A stretch of 64,000 nt of DNA, taken from contig NQMI01000022.1 of NCBI GenBank assembly GCA_002270565.1, positions 124,001 through 188,000 on the forward strand. The letters are read 5' to 3'. Of the stretch, positions 1 to 10,970 are shown in pieces; within the stretch, counting starts at the first letter, position 1; every line of letters begins with the position of its first letter. Below the pieces are notes generated by a model. That model was not told where the DNA came from. It made no database searches and saw only the letters and a list, made by a program, of their open reading frames with translations. Source of the stretch: Stenocarpella maydis (Eukaryota > Ascomycota > Sordariomycetes > Diaporthales > Diaporthaceae). Made by a program: the position numbers and the translations under genes.

Positions 1-1766
1 CACTCGCCCGAGGGCAAGGATGCCGATGCGGCGCTGGAGTTCTTGTGTGCCGAGAAAATCACAGTAATGACAGATGAGGACGAGAAGGCTCTTCTCCGTA
101 AAATAGACTGGGGTATTATGCCTCTTATGTGTAAGTCTGGCGACACCAGCCGGCTCGCCGCCACCCAGCTAAACAACCCGTCTCCCAGGGGCCTGTTACA
201 ACCTCCAGTACCTCGACAAGACCCTCGTGAACTACGCCAATGTGATGGGGCTCCAGGAGGACACATCCATCACTGGCGACCAGTTCTCCCAGCTCGCCCT
301 GGTCTTCTACGTGACCTATCTCGCGTTCGAGTTCCCCACCGGATACCTCATGCAGCGCCTGCCCACAGCAAAGTACCTCGGGCTCAATGTCATTCTCTGG
401 GGACTGATGACAGCGCTTGTGTGCACCGCAAAGAACTGGGCGGGCCTGGTCGTTCTCAGAGTCCTTCTGGGATGCTTCGAGGCCGCCGTCGCTCCTGCGC
501 TCGTAAGTCCAGCCTGGCCACACACCATGCCCAGCCTACAAGCACGAGGCCGCCTAGAATGACGTGCTCGCGAGGCACCACACAAAGTGCTATTCCTCAG
601 ACCTGGTGGCTGCCGGTGTCTAACCTGCGCCGTAACTAGCTCCTTATTACGACTATGTGGTATAAAAGAAGCGAACAACCACCTCGCGTCGGGTTCTGGT
701 ACATCGGCACGGGAACCGGCAGCATAATCGGCGCGCTGGCATCCTTCGGCTTGGAGCACTACACCGGCGAGGCCTTCAAGAGCTGGCAGATAATGTTCCT
801 CGTGTTCGGGCTGATCACTATGGCTGTGGGCGTCCTCGTCATGTGGATAGTCCCGGATAACCCAATGACGTGCAAGTTCCTGACGCACGACGAGAAGGTC
901 TGGGCCGTCGAGAGGCTGCGCTCGAACAAGACGGGTATCGAGAACAAGCACTTCAAGGCGCACCAGGCGTGGGAGTGCTTCAGAGACCCCCAGACGTGGC
1001 TCATCAGCCTCATCACCATCTCCTCCAACGTACCTAACGGCGCCGTCTCGTCCTTCCAGGCGACCATCATCCAGAGCTTCGGGTACAACTCCAAGGAGAC
1101 GTCGTTGCTCTCGGTGCCCTCGGGCGTCATATCGATCATCTCTATCATTACCGCGACGAACTTGGCAGGGCGTTTCAACATCTGTGGCACCATGATTATC
1201 ATACATATAATGCTCGGCGGTGTTCTTGGCGGCTGCCTCCTGGCCTTCCCTGGCGACGATAATAAGGGTGCTAAGATGGCTGGGAACTACCTTACTAATA
1301 TAGTCGGGGCGAGCCTGCCATTGTTGTACTCATACGCCGGCGCGAACTACTCCGGCCATACAAAGAAGGTGACCATGAATGCGGTACTTCTGATATCTTT
1401 TTGTGAGTCATGATCCAGCACTCGCGACGTACCGCTCTGGAAGGTGAAGCTGACCGACCGCTATCCAGGTGTCGGGAACATTATTGGACCCTTGACTTTC
1501 AGAGACAGGGATGCGCCAGAGTATATACCCGCAAAGATCGCTATAGTCGTGACCAGTACGTTTGCTTGCGTTATGACAGTCGTGCTGATGGTATATTACA
1601 CGTACGAGAACAAGCGGAGGGACCGTCTTATGTCTGGAGTTGAACACCGAGAGAACAGTGAGTTTCTCGACCTCACGGACAAGGAAAATATGGAGTTTCG
1701 TGTAAGCAGCCTCCTTTCACCAATTTCGCAGATTTATTCTGACCGAGCCAATAGTACCGCTATTAG
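1..1766 (+). CDS. MFS permease, allantoate permease/Dal5-like (5' end missing)
   Basis: The gene enters the window already open and has five exons: <1-130, 189-502, 640-1402, 1469-1701 and 1755-1766. Joined, they give 483 visible residues with no stop. The reading keeps hallmarks of the fungal anion:cation symporter (Dal5/allantoate permease) family: RKIDWGIMPLM before helix 1, LQYLDKTLVNYANVMGL, the MWYKRSEQPPRVGFW loop, and IGPLTFRDRDAPEYIPAK near the C-terminus. These plasma-membrane proteins take up small organic anions such as allantoate, ureidosuccinate or nicotinate; the substrate cannot be read here. The last exon is only 12 nt. Reading through the last donor would add an unconserved tail, whereas splicing 1702-1754 gives a C-terminus of MEFRYRY, which fits the usual EFRY ending of the family. 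The introns are 58, 137, 66 and 53 nt. The start codon lies upstream of base 1. It is convergent with the PLP2-like gene. Confidence 0.9.
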
Positions 1767-2147
1767 ACTTTTGGGACGAACCAGCTTCCACGGGCCACCA
1801 TCGATACGAGGTGACTTGGTGGCTGAGCATTGGTTAGATTGTGTCTTGGGGTATATCTGAATACGCACGAAGTTGAGCCTTGGCAAGAGGTCTGTTACAA
1901 GAAACTTGCACAGACATTGTTGTAGGCCGTGAAGATGGGTTGGCGCCCGAATCCACATCTCGTAGCTTGGTTGTCTGTTTCTCTAGGACCTCTGGAGATG
2001 GCCACGTAACAGTGCCCAAGCTGCAGGGCAGGTCTACAGAGACCTGGGCAGAGACGTGTCGGGGGATCCGTCATTCGGATGGGACAAGAGTATGGGACCT
2101 TGCTTTCCTTATATTAAAGACACGTCGCCCCAACTTCGACGGGCTAT
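1767..2147. other. Convergent 3' intergenic region
   Basis: This stretch lies between the stop of the permease (+) and the stop of the phosducin-like gene (-), so it should hold both 3' UTRs. I see no further gene and no clear structural element. Confidence 0.6.
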
Positions 2148-2975
2148 TCAATCCCAATCGTCGTCGTCATCATTAACAGTGGCTTTGCTGCTTCTGATTC
2201 CCTTGCCGCCCATGAGTCTCTCCTCTTCGGCGTCTTCTGCCTCTCTGCGTCGCTTGATAACCCTCATGTCGTTATCTGGGAGCGCGCCGACCTCAACCAG
2301 GATCTTGTCAAGGTCCAACATGCCCATCCGCACTCCTCCGACGGTAGTTAGCGTGACAATCTGCTTCACGATATCTCCGTTCTTGTAGACCAATATCGTG
2401 GGGCAGTTCTTCTCCGGGTAGTTCTCGATGGCCTGCGAGGCCCTCATTTCACAGAACTTGATGTCCCCGTATTCCTTGGCCGCTTGCTTCCACAAGTCCG
2501 ATAGTACTCTTGATTCGACATTGGTCCCTCCCGAGGACGACGTCAGGTTGACGAATACTACGCCACTGTTTGATGCTTCCGTCACCTCCCGCTGGTAGTC
2601 TGGCTTGGACAGGGGATAGACGCTGCCGTGGACGGACTTCTTCTGCAGCGCGCCGAGCTCGGCCATCCTCTTCTGTCGGTATTGCTCGAGGAAGTCGTCA
2701 TCCTCGTCGTCCTCGAGCTCGTCCAGCTCGTCCAGGTCCTTGCCCTCGAGGCGGTTCTCGTGTGCGATCTTCCTGGCCTCGACAATGGCCTCTTCAATCA
2801 TGGGGGTAGGGCTTGGGGGCTTCTCAGGGATCACGCCGTGCTTCCGAAGAATGTCGTTCCTGCCGGGTAATCAGTGGGGGGGTTGATGAGGAGGACTCGG
2901 CCCAACGCACCATTCTGTGTCGGCGTTGGGGTCGTCTATTGGCACAGCAATGCGCTGGTCTCCTGGTGCGGCCAT
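2148..2975 (-). CDS. plp2: Phosducin-like protein, Plp2/PDCL3 type
   Basis: Two exons (2975-2911 and 2859-2148; 51-nt intron) encode 258 residues. The order is typical of phosducin-like proteins of the Plp2 branch: an N-terminal segment ending NDILRKHGVIPEKPPSP, an acidic helix (LDELDELEDDEDDDFLEQYR), then a thioredoxin-like fold from about residue 100 with the YPEKNCPTILVYKNGDIVKQ segment, and an acidic tail. The family helps the cytosolic chaperonin CCT/TRiC fold actin, tubulin and G-protein beta-like substrates; it has no redox CxxC and none is seen here. The start was chosen because exon 1 (MAAPGDQRIAVPIDDPNADTEW) splices in frame through TG|G to the conserved NDILRKHG. It shares a divergent promoter region with RPS27. 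Confidence 0.9.
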
Positions 2976-3790
2976 CGTGGTATGATTTGAGGCGTGTCGG
3001 CGGTACAGTGTAATGTTTTCTGGGCTCGGGCGTGAGAGCTGGCTGCAGTTGTACTTGGCGGTAGGACGTTGCTGCCTGAATGCAGTACGTGTTGCAATGA
3101 CGCTCTCAGTCTCTGGAAGGACAACTTGATATAGGAGTGTGAGGAGGTTGCTTGAATCCAATACTGTCAGGAAAGGAGCAAGCAGATATAGGAGAGCAGT
3201 TCCAGACGTGTGTGTTGGATTCGGTAGCTGTGACAGACTATGGGAATTGTGTACTACTGCGTCGAGAGCCAGCTCCTTAGACTACACGTACTCGGAAGTG
3301 CAAGCAGATGGAGAGCTTCACTGACGACCCCACAGTGGGGTCGAGAAAGCTCGTTGCGCAAAATGATTCACTTCGGTTCATCAAGCTAACACTGGAGAAC
3401 AGAGTACCCTTGGAGATTGCAGAGTGCAAGAAAGTGCCAGTTCAATAGGCAGGCAGTGCTCGCCACCTGCTGGCCGGATTGCTAAGCTAAGCTACACTGA
3501 TAAGCTGCAGGCAGGCGAACGAACGAACGAACGAGCAAGCAAGCAAGCGGCAGCGGCACGTGATGGGAGAAAAAGCTCGGACCAACCACACAATCTCCTC
3601 ACTGGCTCACTCGGCCGCCCGTCCCAAACTGGAGCCCTTTCCAACGAACTTTTTCTCCGCCACTGCGAGACCTCGTCTTGACGATAATCCAGCCATCGAC
3701 AAACGACCCAACGGACACTCTCCGCCCGTCAAGACATCTCGTCAACCGAAACAAGACACTCAAGTCAGATTTCCGACAAAATCAATCAAG
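2976..3790. promoter_or_regulatory. Divergent promoter region PLP2 / RPS27
   Basis: About 815 bp separate the two divergent start codons. It contains a short tandem (GAAC)n-(GCAA)n tract at about 3516-3549, followed directly by a CACGTG E-box (about 3557), and pyrimidine-rich leader sequence before the RPS27 ATG. No other gene is visible. Confidence 0.55.
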
Positions 3791-4464
3791 ATGGTAAGCC
3801 GATTTGATGATTATCCAGCCGCCCGGTGTGTGCAGTTGATGGGAAGGAGAAACGGAAAAATCGGTGCGCTGTGGGGAACGAGGTCTGCACGACCGAAGGA
3901 AAACGCAGCAACGATGACCCGACGACGACAGGATGCGAAAATATCCAAGCGACGCTTCACGACGGACACTCCACGGCGTACCCCGACTACCCGCCCCTCA
4001 ATTGCAACACACACACATGCTGCGGGACAGGCGGCAGGGCCACCTCTGAACAGTGACCGCTGCAGGATCGCAGGCGCACCGTATTCGAAATCTCGGTCAG
4101 CCAAGCTAACATCACATGTCTCAGGTTCTCGCTGTCGATCTCCTGAACCCCAGCCCTGCGGCTGAGGCCAAGAAGCACAAGCTCAAGGTACGATTACCCA
4201 CAGGCCCAACGCACGAGATAACGCCCGACGACATGTCGCCCCCGCCCCGACGCCAGCAGCTACTGACACCAGACAATACAGACCCTTGTGCCCGCCCCCC
4301 GCTCCTTCTTCATGGACGTGAAGTGCCCCGGCTGCTTCACCATCACCACCGTCTTCTCCCACGCCCAGACCGTCGTCATCTGCCAGGGCTGCACCACCGT
4401 CCTCTGCCAACCCACCGGTGGCAAGGCACGACTCACAGAGGGCTGCTCCTTCCGAAGGAAGTAG
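3791..4464 (+). CDS. rps27: 40S ribosomal protein S27 (eS27)
   Basis: Three exons (3791-3793, 4125-4187, 4282-4464) encode 82 residues, the normal length for eS27. The first coding exon is the ATG alone, followed directly by a GTAAGC donor and a 331-nt intron, a common arrangement in fungal ribosomal protein genes. The protein reads [12 protein letters not shown]..., then [18 protein letters not shown] and [17 protein letters not shown], ending GCSFRRK. The four zinc-binding cysteines are C37, C40, C56 and C59 (CPGC and CQGC). It is a structural component of the small ribosomal subunit. The long first intron may hold transcription-enhancing signals, but that is inference. Identification is very secure because the whole sequence follows the family pattern without gaps. 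Confidence 0.97.
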
Positions 4465-6234
4465 CGGTGTGCATGCTGAGATGGCATCGGGCTTCCCTTT
4501 CCTTACGGCTGGTTTACGACAATGAGTTACACGATGGCACATCGGATATCTGCAAGGCAAGACCCTCTCAACACGGGCGTTTTAAGACAAGTCACTCGTC
4601 GGCCGACCTTGTGTTGCGGGTAGAAGATGGAGCATCCAAATTCACCTCATCAAAAAATGGAGGGGGCGTTTGGGGTCCGGATATCTGCATCATCATCAAA
4701 CAACAACAATCGACTTTTTGAGTTGAATCAAAAGACACGAAAAAGGCTCTCTTTGGTCGTCTCCTTCCGCGTGTCGTGTCACGAGTACGTTTTGATTGCA
4801 GAGAGAGATGCTGCTGTTGCTGCATTAACCGAGGTGGATAGCCGGAAATGGGCATTTTCACGAGCGTTTTAGATCTGTCTGCAAATCTGTGTGTGACGAG
4901 GTTGGTCGGCAGGCTGGCTAGACGTGATGACGTGGATCGCTGATTGAGGATCGCTATACCCGTACCTGAGGGCAGAGTTAGAGGACTCGAGGTGCTTCGC
5001 GATTGCAATTCAATGGGATTCACAAACCCTTGGGCCCGCTCCTCTTGTGCCTGTGAGAGTGTGTGCCTAGGCTGCTTGGTGACATGTGGTGTAACCATGG
5101 TGCAACAGCCTTCGACTTGCCCTGCCTCCGTTACGCGCAACAGGATGATTCGCCGGGACGGGATTTAGTACTCCTCACCGTAGATTGGGGCACACAGATC
5201 GAAAACAGTCCCGTCACCCTGTCTCAAATCGGGGCATACATAGTATCTATGTGTTAGCTTGATGATTCGCCCCGCCGGCCTCGCTGGCCTCGGCCATAAT
5301 GGTTGAGAGGGCTCCTCTGAACAGGGAAGGGTGAGATGATGGGAGGCTAATGGCCTGCTCGACAAGACGTGGCGCCCACAGGACCCTGCCAGAAGCTCTG
5401 GGGATCACTTTGTGCATTGTACATCTTGACCCATGGATGATGCTATTACTCCTCGCCACCCTCCCCAACGCTACGCATGCTACCTATTTGTCTGGGCTTT
5501 GCCCTTCGCGGCCTGCCTGTCAGCTTCAGACACACCTCGCTTGTCCAGTTCGCAGCTCGGTGAAGGCGTCATTGACCAATGGGCCGGGTCTCATTAGGCT
5601 GGTGCTGACTAGACTACCCGTCTGCCCGTCTGTGCCTGGTCGACCAAGGGATGCCCTAGCTGGGACGATAGCTCGGCCCGGGTGTACCAAGTACGGAGCA
5701 CACGTCTTCAACGCGCGGGAAGGACGCGCCAATCTCTGGAGCGGACCGCGACCGCCCCACCCGGTTCGTATCACCTCAAAACCAGCAGGATCCAGTGGAC
5801 CACCACACACGCTCGACCGGCTGGAACGCCCCAGCCCCCATTCGCAGATGCCCAGATTTCCATCTGCCCACGAAGACAGAAACCTCAGACATCACCCTCT
5901 GCCTCTAAATCCCCCATGTCGAATCGGGTTTGATGTCCCGTCACCCAACATATCCATCCCCCCACCGCCTTTTTTCACTTCTTTCTTCTTCGAGACAACC
6001 CGTCCGACAACCTCTCCACACCCTCCGCCCAGCTCAACATCGCCCCGGCTGCTTGCCCGTCTCGCAGCCTGCCAACACTTCGTCCCACTTTGCACCCTGC
6101 ACCAGCTCTTCATTGGCGTAACGAACACCGGCTACGGCTGCCAGCTCGCCTGGGCAGATCTGTATCACGCCACACAACGCGCCCCCCTCTCTCCCCCTCC
6201 CCTCCGGGAATATTAAACGTCTCGGGCAGCAGCC
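4465..6234. other. Intergenic: RPS27 3' region and promoter of the RNR-inhibitor gene
   Basis: No gene is supported here; the long open frame at 5350-6216 has no recognisable content and runs into the next gene's leader. The last 500 bp are pyrimidine-rich and look like promoter plus 5' UTR. MCB-like sites at 5711-5728 are listed separately. Confidence 0.55.
5711..5728. promoter_or_regulatory. Paired ACGCG (MCB-like) motifs with CCAAT box
   Basis: Two ACGCG cores (5711-5715 and 5724-5728) lie 8 nt apart, followed within 2 nt by CCAAT, about 510 bp upstream of the RNR-inhibitor ATG. ACGCG is the core of the MBF site that drives G1/S genes in yeasts. The motif is visible; a role in this fungus is inference. 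Confidence 0.35.
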
Positions 6235-7146
6235 ATGTCAGCTCCGCGCACCAAGCGTCAATTTGCCGGAGCAGCAAGCGACCCCTCGCAGAGGCACATC
6301 ACGTCCTTCTTCTCCGCGAGCGACTCCCGCGAGACCACCGCAACTTCTGCCACTGCTGGCCCCCCTGCCTCCTCCAGGCCAGTGTTGCCTCCAGACACTC
6401 AGGCTCACCTCCTCAACGTTGGCATGCGCGTCCGAAAGTCTGTTCCTGAGGGCTACAAGACCGGCACCTACAGCGCATTCAGTCTCTGGTCTGATCACGA
6501 CGCCACCAACATGAAGCACATGGCCACCCCGCCCCCGGCGCTCACCCGAGCAGCCCCGTCCTCCAGCACCGGCCAGCGGGAGCTCCTGCCCTTCTGCGGT
6601 ATCAACAAGGTCGGCGGCCTCTCCTCGCAACCCGAGCCCGGTCCCGCTGCCTCAGCCGGCCCGGTGCCCCGCCTGCAGCTGGGCTCCCTACCCAGCATCG
6701 ACGACGTCCCATCCCTGACCAGCAGCCAGGGCTCCATCGACAGCAGCTCTGGCCAGCCGGCCCTGACCATCAACACGGCGGCCGTTGGCAGCCGCAAGCG
6801 CGTCTACAGCGAGGACGAGGACAGCGACACTCCCTCCGTCACCGACTCCCTCCAGGTTCCAGGCGGGGCGTGGATGGACGGCGAGGTCAGCCCCCGTAGC
6901 CTCGTGCCTGTCGGGTGGGACAACACCAACACCCGGGTCATGGCAATCCCGAAGAAGAGCCGCCGAGGCCACAAGGCGCGTTCCGGAACTATTCCCTCCG
7001 TGGATATCGCTGGTGTCGGCGGCGGAGCTGCCCTGCCAATGCGTCTCGATCAACTGGGCCAGGAGAACATGGCTGTGGACGGGGATTTCCCCGAGGCGGA
7101 TTTCTTGGACTATAAGGCGCTTGCACACGATGCTATGGAAATCTAG
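6235..7146 (+). CDS. Ribonucleotide reductase inhibitor, Spd1/Dif1/Sml1-like
   Basis: A single exon encodes 303 residues. Residues 63-80 (GMRVRKSVPEGYKTGTYS) match the short conserved block of the fungal RNR-inhibitor/Dif1 family, whose members restrain ribonucleotide reductase or control where its small subunit sits until S phase or DNA damage. Residues 19-26, QRHITSFF, fit the PCNA-interacting consensus QxxIxxFF exactly, so the protein could bind PCNA; in fission yeast Spd1 is destroyed by CRL4-Cdt2 in a PCNA-dependent way. A basic patch (PKKSRRGHKAR, about residues 240-250) may be a nuclear signal, and the C-terminus is acidic. Most of the rest is Ser/Pro-rich and probably disordered. The ATG is preceded by a purine at -3 (GCAGCC). 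The neighbouring Gemin2 gene is convergent. Confidence 0.85.
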   Translation: MSAPRTKRQFAGAASDPSQRHITSFFSASDSRETTATSATAGPPASSRPVLPPDTQAHLLNVGMRVRKSVPEGYKTGTYSAFSLWSDHDATNMKHMATPPPALTRAAPSSSTGQRELLPFCGINKVGGLSSQPEPGPAASAGPVPRLQLGSLPSIDDVPSLTSSQGSIDSSSGQPALTINTAAVGSRKRVYSEDEDSDTPSVTDSLQVPGGAWMDGEVSPRSLVPVGWDNTNTRVMAIPKKSRRGHKARSGTIPSVDIAGVGGGAALPMRLDQLGQENMAVDGDFPEADFLDYKALAHDAMEI

Positions 7147-7514
7147 ACGGGTGAGGATATGCGCGAGGGCAGAAATATGTTGCATGGACCTGCAATGGCG
7201 GTTGTCCGTGCATGGCATAAGTATCTCTGGTTTTCGAGGTATGGCGTTTGGTTTCATCTGTCAACGCACAGTCATGAGCGCGGCGTTTAAGGCAAAGGGT
7301 TTCTGGGTCAGACTATCGCATTTCACGAGTCACGACATCAGCAACAGTTTTACAGCATTGTCTAGAATAGTTTGATGCGGTCAAGCGATGCCAAGACCCG
7401 GAATCTGCGGGGATGGGCAGTGAGCTGTTCATTACATTTACATTTTGAGTGTCTCCCCGCCTAGAACGTATCTGCACCCACCGTGAGCTCACCTGTGATC
7501 CCTGTGAGTCGTGC
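7147..7514. other. Convergent 3' intergenic region
   Basis: This is the space between two convergent stop codons and presumably carries both 3' UTRs. Nothing else is seen. Confidence 0.6.
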
Positions 7515-9097
7515 TCAGACCTGGAAGGGGTCCCGGAACTCGAGCAGGTCTCTCTGCCCGTAGAGCTCCCCCGCGACGGTCAGGATCATGTTCAGCGTCG
7601 CCCGCATGTTCATCCGCGCCCGGGCCGGGTCGAACGGCGCCTCATCCTCTGCCTGCGAAGCATCGTTTCCGCCCGAGCTGTGAGAGTCTAATTTAGCAAG
7701 GAGCCGCGCCTTTGCGCTCTCGACGTCCGTGTCTATGTCTATGTCCATGGGTGCGGACTCGTCGATCTCCCCGTCCTCCATCTGATCGACTTTGTCGCCG
7801 TCAGTGTCAGGCGCGGTCGTGGGGGCCGTAGAGGACGACCGCGCGGGATGGTCCGAAGGGGTCTGTACCGAAGCCTGGTCGTGACCGGCGACCGAGGCAG
7901 GCTCGGCGCTCTCCCGGGGCGGCGCGGGGCCCTCCGCGCCGCCATCATCGTCACCACCCACCGGCTCGGCCTCGCCGTCCCAGTCCTCGAGATCGCCCTC
8001 CAGCCCGTCGTCCTCGGCCTGCGTGGCGCCACCACCACCACCCTCAATCTCCTCCCTCAGGCGGTGTCTCCCGCAGCTGTGCATCAGCAGCGCGGCCTCT
8101 GCCCAGGTCGCGCACGTGGCCGACCTCCATGTAGTCGAGCTCGCCGCGTCGGGCAGGCGCGCCAGCAGCGCCCACAGCCACGCGACGTGCGCTCGCGCAG
8201 TCGGTGCCCCGCCGCAGGACTTGCCGCCCAGCAGGACGCGCAGCAGCCGCAGCACCGTCTTGGTCATGGCGGCGACTGCGCCGGCGCCGGGTCGCGCCGC
8301 GCACGCGCGACGACACGTCGCGAAGGTCCGCGAGGCGGCGCCGACCGCCACGTGGGGACTGCTCCCCGGCAGGGCGGCGAGGGCGGCCGGGGGAGGGTCC
8401 CGGTGCAGCCGCGCGCGGAGGCGGAGGAATTGTGCCGTGAGGGAGGCGTAGTAGGCCTGTGCGATGCGGGAGGGCTCGTCGGCTGCGTCCCGGCCGGGCG
8501 CGCCGCCGCCGTGGGGGTCGCCGTCCTCGGCTCTGTCGGGGGCTGCCGTGTATGCGCCGTCCTCGTAGTAACCCCGGGTGTCGCCGATGCCGTCATCGTA
8601 GATGCTGCGGTTGGCGGCGCGGTCGTCGTCGTCATGGTCCAGGTCGCCGTCGGCGGCTCGGGCGGTGGGGAGCTGTGGTCCCGACCTGGGGGCTACGAGG
8701 AGGTGAGGGATGCTGCTGGCCTGCTGCCTGTCATACTCACCATATCAGTAGTGGTTCACTGTGGGTGCGGGAAGACAAATGTTCAGCCAAGCGGTTCGAG
8801 AGAGAAGTGAGAGGGGGTGTGGTCTAGCACTGGGCGGGCCGCTTACCGGACAGTTTGGAGGTACGCGAGGGCGTCTGTCTCGTCCTCGAACTCGAGGTCT
8901 TCGTCACTGTTTGCGTAGTCATTGTCGAGGCCGGGAAAGCAGCACCGCTGGCCGTACGTGAGGTCGGTCTGCGGCTCGTGAGACTGCTTCGATCTCTTCT
9001 GGCCACTCGTGTTCCGCGCCCGCTTCGTGGACGGCTGGGGCTGGGGCTCGTCGCTCTCTTCGCTTATGACAGCATCTATGTCTCTCTTGGTGGCCAT
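7515..9097 (-). CDS. Gemin2/SIP1-like SMN-complex protein (internal frame disturbance)
   Basis: Two exons (9097-8847 and 8727-7515; 119-nt intron) give 487 residues. Exon 1 has the fungal SIP1 pattern (MATKRDIDAV..., TDLTYGQRCCFPGLD, DEDLEFEDETDALAYL); exon 2 opens RQQASSIPHLLVAPR after CG|G joining. The family (Gemin2, yeast Brr1) acts with SMN in loading Sm proteins onto spliceosomal snRNAs. The middle contains TKTVLRLLRVLLGG and VAWLWALLARLPD, then an odd stretch, residues encoded by about 8098-8150, that does not fit. In the +1-shifted frame the same DNA reads RGELDYMEVGHVRDLGR, which does fit the family; the frame then returns at ALLMHS. A missing base near 8148-8151 and an extra base near 8094-8103 would explain this. 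The C-terminal third is acidic and low in complexity. Identity is fairly sure; the exact sequence around 8.1 kb is not. Confidence 0.75.
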
Positions 9098-10335
9098 GGT
9101 GGCTAAAGATGTGTTGGGCAGAGTACTGAAACTGGCAAAAGATGCCTTGCGATTGAGCTTCTGGGCGGTATTGGTATAGGGTAGCCAAGGGTTAGGGTCA
9201 ATCGCACAAGCCCACCAGTCAGTCTAAGTACATGATCCAACACCAAAGACACCCACTCCCACTAGAAATTTGGTCTCACATACCTCTAGGTAGGTATGGA
9301 GCAGGCTTGGCAGTTGCTTTTTACGTTCCTGGATGGAAAGTCCAGGCAGGGTCTTTGACAGAGGCAGTCCGTCTGGCCCCCTGCAGTGATCCCAGGCCGT
9401 CACCCCCCCCCTTTTCGTTCAGAGAATATTGTATTCCTCCGTTTGTATTTTCAATAGCCTCAGAGTGCAGTCAAATACAGACATGTATAGATTACATATG
9501 CTGACAAGGCTCGGCTCTTGGTGGCCGGCTGCCTCTCTTCCACCCTGTGTATGTAATCAGGGAAGAAGGAAGAATGTCCCTCTGATAAAACTGCCGTCCT
9601 GGTCGGGCAATGCATAGAAGCCCAATAGTGCGCCATGGCCCCCGTTTACTGAACTTGGCCCCAAAAAGTGGATATCCTTCCAAGGAGGCACATGAACATG
9701 ACTGGTGGAGGGGACCTCATGTTATTTGTCATGGTTTGGATCTTCTGATGTCTTCACTTGTTTTCATTCACCTAGCCAGGGAAACTCATGCTTATATTTG
9801 ATTATTACTAGGATGATCGCTTTGCGTTTAATAGTTTTTTATTATTTAGTCCTGCTATGGGTGTTGGGGTACCTAGGAAGTTTAGGAGTACATGGACAGA
9901 TCCTGAATTGGCCGTCTCTGTGGATTCGCGATGAGTCCTAGCTTGCTTAGTTATACCCCATCCTGGGGCTTCTGCGTGATCTTTGAGGCACCCTGGCCAT
10001 CTCACTAGCATTATTTTGTATCAGCATGGAGTAGCGATGGTATACTACTTTTTACTGGCACTTAATCTGTAACCGGGTTGGAGTTAGGCATCGCCTCCCC
10101 CAAATTCGACAGCAATGGAGTCCGCACATACGGTCAAATAGCAGTTTCTGCTGTGTTTAAACCAGCATGAGGCAACAGCAGAGAAGGGCAAGTCCAATTT
10201 TGATGCTTCCAAGTAAGTTCGCAGACTAGGGAATCAAGAAATCCTCAGATCTTTGTTTGCCAGTTCCAAGCAGCTTACTGACAAGGGTTATCGCCATCCA
10301 CAGCCCCCCAATCCCTCACTTTTGGCATTTTGTCC
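9098..10335. other. Intergenic region, promoter of the Gemin2 gene
   Basis: About 1.2 kb with no supported gene. It is more AT-rich than its surroundings around 9.75-9.86 kb and carries short T runs and C runs. It should include the promoter of the Gemin2 gene (-) and the 3' UTR of the next minus-strand gene. Confidence 0.5.
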
Positions 10336-10970
10336 TCAAGGATACTGTTCTAGCAGTGCTTTGACCAGGTCGACCTCTTTCTCGACCCAGGTAGCATCGT
10401 GTGGCAACCCAGCATCAGTGCGAGCCCGCTTCATCTCGTCTTCACTTAGAAAAAAAGGGTTGGTCTGGTCGCCGTCCTCGTCTGGGCCAGCGACGACGCC
10501 AGGTACAGCTCTCTTTGGGGGCTCAGCCTCGTCGCCCTTGTCCTTGTCCTTGATGTCGCAGTCGGTGGCGGTGATGGTGTCTGCAGCGGTGCTGATCCGG
10601 CAGCCGGGTTGGTTCCCAGCATCAACCGGGGGAAGGCCTGGGAGAGCCATGACCCTGGCCCTCAGAAGAGCGTACTGGCTACGGGCTGTGGCAGCATCCT
10701 TGTAAGCGCCGATGCGAACGAGCTCTGAGCCCGCGGCCTGTCAACATTGATATTGTTAGCGATAGCACCAAGGTTTTTCCAAGCGTTTCTATTAATGCGG
10801 ACAGAGCGGCAAAGCAATCAATTTGGGAACGATCATCTTTGCAGGACTGAACATACCGTGCAGCCGTTGGTGGCGACAGGGTTTGGTCGCATCACTTGAA
10901 TGGACATGATGAGGACCTCGGCCTCCCTCTTGGTGAAGCCCAGGATCTTCCCTTGGTCGGCGGTGGACAT
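10336..10970 (-). CDS. Conserved-looking small protein of unknown function
   Basis: Two exons (10970-10857 and 10737-10336; 119-nt intron) encode 171 residues. The first 75 residues look folded: FTKREAEVLIMSIQVM, then AAGSELVRIGAYKDAATARS and a following helix up to about residue 75. The pattern of a short helix, then 'IGAYKDAATARSQYALLRARV', resembles small Myb/HTH-like fungal proteins in which a second helix reads xxGxYxxxxTARxxxxxLxxK, so a nucleic-acid-binding helical domain is possible, but I would not name it. The C-terminal half is acidic and rich in Asp/Lys/Pro. The donor GTATGT and acceptor ACAG keep phase 0. No family assigned. Confidence 0.7.

Noticed and set aside
5350..6216. 288-residue plus-strand frame upstream of the RNR inhibitor
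   Set aside because: No recognisable motifs, unusual Pro/His content, covers the promoter and leader of the next gene.
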